Of a stretch of 10,169 nucleotides of DNA, positions 5,274 to 10,169 are shown piece after piece; within the stretch, counting starts at the first letter, position 1; each line of letters begins with the position of its first letter. The notes under the pieces are model-generated. The model did no database searches. It was not told the origin of the DNA and worked only from the letters and a program-made list of their open reading frames with translations. A program made the position numbers and the translations under genes. The stretch covers positions 1 through 10,169 of the forward strand of contig JAEYRF010000125.1 of NCBI GenBank assembly GCA_023409615.1, written 5' to 3'. This DNA is from Bacillota bacterium (GTDB lineage Bacteria; Bacillota; Clostridia; Acetivibrionales; DTU013).

Positions 5274-5504
5274 TTCCTGGGGTAATTCCGCCACGAAAAA
5301 AATCTCAAATCCCGGGATTAGTACACATTAAAAAAGGTGTCCATTTCCCGGGGTTTTTCCACAACAGGATTTATACAAAAAAGTCATCTTGTTTATGTCA
5401 AATGGTACCATAAATACGAATAAAATTTAAGCCTTTTCCCCGGGATAATCAGCGAACCGGTTCACGGGATTTGGTGTATCAAAATGGACCTGAATCCCGG
5501 GATT
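5274..5504. repeat. Cluster of CCCGGG-centred palindromic motifs
   Basis: Within 231 gene-free bases the motif TTCCCGGGATT appears repeatedly: CCCGGG at 5311-5316, 5347-5352, 5439-5444 and 5496-5501, plus degenerate copies at 5276-5282 (CCTGGGG) and 5463-5468 (CACGGG). Two are the perfect 12-bp palindrome AATCCCGGGATT (5308-5319, 5493-5504). Centre spacings are about 35, 36, 92, 24 and 33 bases. Other palindromes are interspersed: ATGGTACCAT (5402-5411) and GAACCGGTTC (5454-5463). Such arrays usually bind a dimeric protein (iteron, partition, recombinase accessory or regulator sites). No such protein is encoded nearby, so the role is open. Confidence 0.75.
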
Positions 5505-5579
5505 TTCGTTGAAAGGAATTATTTATTTACGAAACCTATTTATCTTCAATATATTTAAGAACCATTCCATTGAATATGC

Positions 5580-5915
5580 TTAATAAAAAGCAATTTTCTT
5601 ATATTTGATGTTATGTGCTTCAAGCATATGCTCAAAATAAAACAAAGAGTCACTCTGAGCCAAAAAATCAGCAAAAGGCTGTGCAAAGTCGTCTCCGATT
5701 GGTAGATTCAGAACTTTTTCCTGAAAAAGCCACCAGTCGCTTGCAAGCAACTCATAATGGAAATCCTCTGCTGTTTCAAAGTTAACTGTAACACCAACGA
5801 GATTATTTGCTGCATCGACCCAAGTATAATAATCGGCCACATTAGTCAGATTAACTCTGTTTGTTTTATGGAGTGTATTATTAAATCTCCAATCATCACT
5901 ATACAAATAAATCAC
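5580..5915 (-). CDS. Unrecognised small acidic protein, third gene of the block
   Basis: The 111-residue frame starts at a GTG (5913-5915) and follows the helicase stop codon by 62 bases on the same strand. It is not recognised. It is acidic (about 16 Asp/Glu against 7 Lys/Arg) and unusually aromatic (four Trp, many Phe/Tyr), with SDDWRF at the N-terminus, YYTWVDAANNLVGVTVNFE in the middle and a Lys-rich C-terminus; no signal peptide, membrane segment or cysteine motif. A GAGGTGA ribosome binding site overlaps the GTG itself and is better placed for the TTG at codon 4, so translation may begin there (108 residues). Small size, acidity and position suggest an accessory or immunity-like partner of the nuclease-helicase pair, but it could be unrelated cargo. 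No clear terminator follows it. Confidence 0.65.
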   Translation of the reverse strand: MIYLYSDDWRFNNTLHKTNRVNLTNVADYYTWVDAANNLVGVTVNFETAEDFHYELLASDWWLFQEKVLNLPIGDDFAQPFADFLAQSDSLFYFEHMLEAHNIKYKKIAFY

Positions 5916-5977
5916 CTCGCATCTCTATTGTTTCTTGTGTGATAAAACGCATTATATTAAACAACCATCTGATTTCT

Positions 5978-8920
5978 TCACTTATAAAACGGACTCAAGT
6001 TCATAAACAGTCGATCGTCGATCTGGCCGGCAACTTCTCTGTTTATTATCTCAATTAGCTCCTCCTGTCTTGGCTGGCCTAATGTCAGCCGATATAGTGA
6101 CAGTATTTTAATTAAGCGATTATATCTCAAGCAGTCCTGGCTCAGCGGATACATAGGAACTATACGTTCAATTTTGACCGGTGCTGAGTATCCGTCCGTT
6201 AGACACCAATACGGAACCAGATCCGGAAAATCACCTTTTTCTGTCTGTGCCGCTTTTTCAAACATAGCATCCCAGGTTTTCTCACTGGCGTATTTGTATG
6301 CAATATTCTGGCGTACTGCAAGGCACTTGTATCGATTGACACGTCCTTCACGCTGCTCCAGGTCTATTGGGTTTGACGGCAAATTCCAATGCATGACCTT
6401 GCGGCAGTAGCAGTGAAAATCCAATCCTTCCTGGCCAATTGATGTGGTAGACAACACAAATGGGCGGAAGGGCGAATTGAAAGCCTTACGGATTTTCTCA
6501 GTTCTATTCATATTTTCATTGCTGACACGAGCATTAAAATATCCCACAGCAAAGTGTGTGCGAAGACGCGGCTTTTCTTTTTCCGCACCTGTTAAGGATT
6601 CAAGTGTATCTATCTGTAAAGAGGACGTATCTAAAAAGGCATCTATCATCTCCTTTGCAAGAGCATCCCCGGCTTCGCCAAGTATATGAGCATACTCATC
6701 CAGTACAGCCTGTAGATTGCCGTCAACGCAGTATCTAAAGACATTTTCATAATACGAGTCCTCAGACTTGCCTTCATACATCAAATCAATAACAGCTGAA
6801 CTCTCCGCTTTATTAAACATACTGACAAAGACCTTTTTAGCAAGCTCCCTAGCACCTGCTTCATTATAGTCTAAAAGCCTGTATGCACAAATAGCAGGCG
6901 AACCAATTGCCATATTAACTAACATTCCAACAGCACCTGCAGGTATAGTCGATGGTATCTCAGATATGTTATTATCCAACACTTTAATAATCTCTATTAA
7001 CGATTTTGCACCGGCAGCCCTGCTTTCCGTGATTTTGTACTGTTCTTTAATGGCCACTACTCTTGGTTGGAGCTTTTCAGATAGTTCTTTCCTTATCTGT
7101 TTGATATCCTTGCCAATATGCTCATCAGGATTATAAAGCCGTGCAAGCGTATCAGATACATGGCAAACAATATCTTCCGTTTCATTTCTAAGCCTTGTAA
7201 CACCAAAGCGTCGTTCTTCCTTTGTTGCAAAGTAGCCTCTACCACGCTTCAGCCTTGCATTACGAAAGAGAGTACCGATAGTCATCTGCTCTGCCTCGTA
7301 AGAGAGCATAACTGACACCATTCTTGGCACCATTTCCCATGAAGAAAACACTAGTACCTTTGAATAATGCTTATTTTTATCAAACACACTTCTTGTCTTG
7401 TAGTAAGGCTTTGATGGCGGAATCCAAAGCAATTTTTCAGCATCGTTATGACCGCCTTCAAAAACAATGTCCTTTAGCTTTTCAAGCCGGGCATTATTTG
7501 CCGGTATAGGCTGGTAGTTGTGTATAGTGTTTTTCTTCAATAGCATGTACTTTGCATTCGGACCTTTCAACAGTTCAAAGTCTCGGTATTTAGCAAAGTA
7601 GTTAGTAATTTGTTTCTTCAATTGATAGTTATCCATAAATGATAACAGGTAGGGTGAAGATTTCACATAATCGACCGGAACATTGCGATAACGTAGAGAT
7701 TGTTTACTTCGGACACTAATTTTATCTATAAGAGACTGCATCTCACTATATGATAGTATATCACCTTCTGAGATTTCAACCACGTTTGCATTACTGTCAT
7801 CTATAATACCGCTGTTAAAACGTTCTGTCCGGCACATACTTCTATAAAGAGTATCTTCAGCGGTGTTCTTCCTTGCCAGCAGCAACGTAAAATCGCCCTT
7901 TGATATTTCGCAAAGCGAACTGGAATAATCCTGCCAAATCGTTTGAAAGCGTTGATGCTCTTTATCATCATAAAAAAGGAAGCGCATAACTTCCATAAAT
8001 TCTTTGTAATGGTCAGCATTATCGTCAGCACTGATTTCTTCGAGTGTAGAGTAAGGCTTATAGGGTGTTGCTGACAGAAGCAATACCTTGGTGTCTGTGT
8101 TTTGCAGAAATTGCCGGGATAGCATTCCTTGCTCATCATCATTGAGAACTATCAAATCACGGAAACGCTGAAACTCGTCCATTATTACCAGATCAGGCTC
8201 TAGCTTTTCCAGACTGATTTGAGCAAAGATTCTTCGCAGAGCGTTGATCAGCGGTCTACTTTCGTACTTCCTGGATGAACTACTTGATCTGCAGTTCTTA
8301 AGAATACTGTCGACAAGCTTACTATCAGCTTCAAGCCGTTGCGTAAGCTCAATACCAATTTCATTGATGTAGTTGCTTCCGTTGCTATCGCACTGCTGCA
8401 CCCTTTCTTCATATGTGTATACATACCACTGCCAGTACTTTTCTGCATCATAAGCAAAAAACTGATACAGCATTTCTGTATACTCTTCAAACACTGTCAG
8501 TCGTTTAAGATGAGCATACATTAAAGCACGTTCCTCTTGAGTACCGCACCCCGATGTCATAGTAAATGAAGTAGCCGGTGTCAACGGAATGAGCTGTTCA
8601 TAGCTGTGATCTCGCCCTCTGTTTTGATAGATTTTAAGATGCTGCATAGAAAGCCGGCTTTCCGATACATTCATCAGATCTTTGATACCAAGCTTTTTAG
8701 CATTTTGATTAGCGATATTTATATTAGAGCAGATATATATTACCTTAAAGTGGTCATCATTAATTTCCCTATGCCAGTCCGATACCTGTCTTATAACATC
8801 ACTGGCAATGATGGTTTTTCCAAGCCCAACCTCATCGGCAAGCAGTACTCTATTTTGACCTCTTCTAAAAACAGACAATATTCTATTAGCAGTAGCCCTT
8901 TGAAAATCCTTTGGTATCAT
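5978..8920 (-). CDS. Superfamily 2 (SNF2/RapA-like) helicase, defence-type
   Basis: This is a 980-residue ATP-dependent DNA translocase/helicase. Visible motifs are: Q-like FQRATANRI (6-14), motif I ADEVGLGKT (28-36, Lys35), Ia region YICSNINIANQN (62-73), motif II VIMDEFQRF (245-253, with DEFQ in place of DEAH), motif III SATP (283-286), RecA2 entry KVLVFSSWE (521-529), motif V STTSIGQEGLDFH (824-836) and motif VI LEQREGRVNRY (854-864). Long insertions separate I from II (about 75-240), III from RecA2 (about 287-520) and RecA2 entry from motif V (about 530-815), larger than in ordinary SNF2 proteins. No nuclease or methylase motif is apparent. The ATG at 8920 has AGGAGG eight bases upstream and overlaps the nuclease stop codon as ATGA, so the two are translationally coupled. 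It resembles helicases of the DISARM and CglI/NgoAVII systems in layout; the exact family is not established. Confidence 0.9.
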   Translation of the reverse strand: MIPKDFQRATANRILSVFRRGQNRVLLADEVGLGKTIIASDVIRQVSDWHREINDDHFKVIYICSNINIANQNAKKLGIKDLMNVSESRLSMQHLKIYQNRGRDHSYEQLIPLTPATSFTMTSGCGTQEERALMYAHLKRLTVFEEYTEMLYQFFAYDAEKYWQWYVYTYEERVQQCDSNGSNYINEIGIELTQRLEADSKLVDSILKNCRSSSSSRKYESRPLINALRRIFAQISLEKLEPDLVIMDEFQRFRDLIVLNDDEQGMLSRQFLQNTDTKVLLLSATPYKPYSTLEEISADDNADHYKEFMEVMRFLFYDDKEHQRFQTIWQDYSSSLCEISKGDFTLLLARKNTAEDTLYRSMCRTERFNSGIIDDSNANVVEISEGDILSYSEMQSLIDKISVRSKQSLRYRNVPVDYVKSSPYLLSFMDNYQLKKQITNYFAKYRDFELLKGPNAKYMLLKKNTIHNYQPIPANNARLEKLKDIVFEGGHNDAEKLLWIPPSKPYYKTRSVFDKNKHYSKVLVFSSWEMVPRMVSVMLSYEAEQMTIGTLFRNARLKRGRGYFATKEERRFGVTRLRNETEDIVCHVSDTLARLYNPDEHIGKDIKQIRKELSEKLQPRVVAIKEQYKITESRAAGAKSLIEIIKVLDNNISEIPSTIPAGAVGMLVNMAIGSPAICAYRLLDYNEAGARELAKKVFVSMFNKAESSAVIDLMYEGKSEDSYYENVFRYCVDGNLQAVLDEYAHILGEAGDALAKEMIDAFLDTSSLQIDTLESLTGAEKEKPRLRTHFAVGYFNARVSNENMNRTEKIRKAFNSPFRPFVLSTTSIGQEGLDFHCYCRKVMHWNLPSNPIDLEQREGRVNRYKCLAVRQNIAYKYASEKTWDAMFEKAAQTEKGDFPDLVPYWCLTDGYSAPVKIERIVPMYPLSQDCLRYNRLIKILSLYRLTLGQPRQEELIEIINREVAGQIDDRLFMNLSPFYK

Positions 8921-10169
8921 TTTCTCAGCCTCCTTGCTGCAAGCTCAAAATGCTTGTACATTTCCAGAAATTCATCTCCCACTATATCCTGATCAAGCCT
9001 TCTTATCACGTCTGCAACTTCTTTCAGACGGGCTGGATTCTGATGGATCACTTTGAGCATTTTTTCATATACGGCAGCGTAAACCGGAGCATTTGATAAT
9101 TCTTCTTCCCCGCCTTGCATCAAATGCATATATTCTGAATCTTCAAGTGCAGCAGCAGTATAGTTTTCAGAGAGCATAAACGACAAATAGGATAAAAACT
9201 TCGTCCTGGTATTGATAATACTTTTGTATATTGAACTGTCGCGTTCTACCGGGATGCCCTTTGTATCAATTTTTATGACAATCTTCTGGTCCTGCACCGA
9301 TATAATATAGAATTCACTCAGTTCTCTTAGCAACATACCTTTAAGCAGTGTTTGTGTTTGCAGTGGCTGAAGCAGATCCTGCCGCTGAAACGGTGCGATT
9401 TTTACTGTTTCTTCTGTTTTCAGTCCCTTCGCTTCCACTTGAATGTCATAGACATCGCCGTTTGCAAAAACTTTTGCGCCTTTTAATGCATAGACCGCTT
9501 CTTTGAACGCTTTATCAATAGATGCTTGTACTGCATCTGCTGGTAGCATTTCAGGTGCGGTTTCAATTTTTTCATACGGACAGTTCTCATCAGGAATAAA
9601 ATCGTTAAAAAAGGTTTTAAAGCCAACACAGTTCGGCTTGTATTTGAGCTTAAGTAAAAACTCAACATTTTTGTGAAATGCATTATGAGAAGCATTCGCA
9701 GAGCCTATATAAAGGAAATTGCCTTCATTTGTTATGGTAAAATACAATTTCGCATGTATGTCCTGCTTTATACCAAATTCGTTGTCATTAAGAATATCCT
9801 TTGTGATATAAACACTGTCAAAACTATTTATCGCCAACGGACTAACAGATGCCTTTCTCGTAACTAAAACCTTATTGTACGGACATCTCGACAGCTCACT
9901 AATTATATCATCACTCAAAAAAGGTGAGACAATAAAAATGTCGTACTTGCTGTTGAAAAGCCTGGTGTTTTCCTTATCGTATACGGTTATACCAAGAGGA
10001 AGGAATTCATAATTTTCAAAGGGATGTTCCAGCTCGAATGCCATAACATGCAAAATATCCTCTGCAAGCTCAGCAATTTTCTGCTTCTTCGTCTTACTTG
10101 CATACCCGCTAACAAAGGTCAGCATATCAGCTAGAGGCCTGTTTTTATTACGTTTTACCCGTGTAATCT
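8917..10169 (-). CDS. PLD-fold nuclease-like protein (N-terminus outside window)
   Basis: The frame is open to the right edge (416 residues visible), so the ATG at 10125 is probably internal; the 14 codons before it (ITRVKRNKNRPLAD) read like coding sequence. Numbering from that Met: KYDIFIVSPFLSDDII (60-75) is the opening strand and helix of a phospholipase-D fold, followed by the single active-site motif H124-A-K126 and GSANAS (141-146, N144) with E155. The classical HKD aspartate five residues after the Lys is not present, as in some single-domain nucleases of the BfiI type, which work as dimers. The C-terminal ~200 residues contain a beta-rich segment (about 218-300) and a helical end, unrecognised, possibly for DNA recognition or helicase docking. 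Pairing with a coupled helicase points to DNA cleavage, not lipid hydrolysis. Possible relatives are R.CglI/R.NgoAVII and DrmC; neither is proven. Confidence 0.82.
   Translation of the reverse strand, partial: ITRVKRNKNRPLADMLTFVSGYASKTKKQKIAELAEDILHVMAFELEHPFENYEFLPLGITVYDKENTRLFNSKYDIFIVSPFLSDDIISELSRCPYNKVLVTRKASVSPLAINSFDSVYITKDILNDNEFGIKQDIHAKLYFTITNEGNFLYIGSANASHNAFHKNVEFLLKLKYKPNCVGFKTFFNDFIPDENCPYEKIETAPEMLPADAVQASIDKAFKEAVYALKGAKVFANGDVYDIQVEAKGLKTEETVKIAPFQRQDLLQPLQTQTLLKGMLLRELSEFYIISVQDQKIVIKIDTKGIPVERDSSIYKSIINTRTKFLSYLSFMLSENYTAAALEDSEYMHLMQGGEEELSNAPVYAAVYEKMLKVIHQNPARLKEVADVIRRLDQDIVGDEFLEMYKHFELAARRLRK
8929..8934 (-). promoter_or_regulatory. Strong ribosome binding site of the helicase gene
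   Basis: AGGAGG on the minus strand, eight bases before the helicase ATG and inside the end of the nuclease gene. A full consensus site within the upstream gene supports coupled translation of the two proteins. Confidence 0.85.

Noticed and set aside
5274..5504. CRISPR array
   Set aside because: The repeated unit is only about 11-12 bases, spacing is irregular (24 to 92 bases) and copies are degenerate; no cas genes are nearby.
7801..8490. Minus-strand frames of 113 and 80 residues within the helicase region
   Set aside because: They lie inside the 980-residue helicase in another frame and have no independent coding signal.

Overview
The window looks like low-to-moderate GC Firmicutes DNA, most likely from a gut Clostridia lineage (Oscillospiraceae/Ruminococcaceae-like). 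The evidence is a cell-surface protein with Listeria/Bacteroides-type repeats followed by three S-layer homology domains, an IS1182-family transposase, and strong AGGAGG-type ribosome binding sites. No species can be named from the sequence alone. The GC-rich adhesin repeats at the left edge stand out against the AT-rich remainder.

Layout. (1) 1-1077 (+): the 3' part of a surface adhesin that begins outside the window. It is followed by a strong hairpin and a 21-codon hydrophobic mini-ORF with its own ribosome binding site, probably the stump of a second secreted-protein gene. (2) 1273-2227: mostly empty DNA with a GNAT acetyltransferase gene on the minus strand. That gene looks N-terminally truncated at a point where a 16-nt tRNA T-arm-like sequence begins, next to a perfect 18-bp bidirectional terminator. 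(3) 2225-4985: two tandem units. Each begins with the same 18-bp sequence (GGYCAGGCTGTCTGAAAA) and ends with the same ~84-bp sequence carrying a 12-bp terminator hairpin. The first unit has no convincing gene but holds a 25-bp G:U-compatible stem that could be a structured RNA. The second is an IS1182-like insertion sequence whose transposase is frameshifted just after the last catalytic residue. (4) 4982-5028 (-): the 3' fragment of a tRNA-Ala(GGC), cut at the anticodon stem. This is the classic footprint of an integrative element attached at a tRNA 3' end, with the element lying to the right. (5) 5029-5579: gene-free DNA with a cluster of CCCGGG-centred palindromes. (6) 5580-10169 (-): a three-gene block running leftward, made of a single-domain PLD-fold nuclease (5' end outside the window), a 980-residue superfamily 2 helicase translationally coupled to it (ATGA overlap), and an unrecognised acidic, aromatic-rich 111-residue protein.

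How it may work together: the PLD nuclease and helicase pair, sitting just inside a tRNA-bounded island, looks like the effector half of an ATP-dependent restriction or anti-phage module. It is comparable in architecture to the CglI/NgoAVII nuclease-helicase pairs or to the DrmC-plus-helicase part of DISARM. No methyltransferase or other partner is visible, and any such gene would lie beyond the right edge. The small downstream protein is a candidate third component. These functional links are inference from domain architecture and context.
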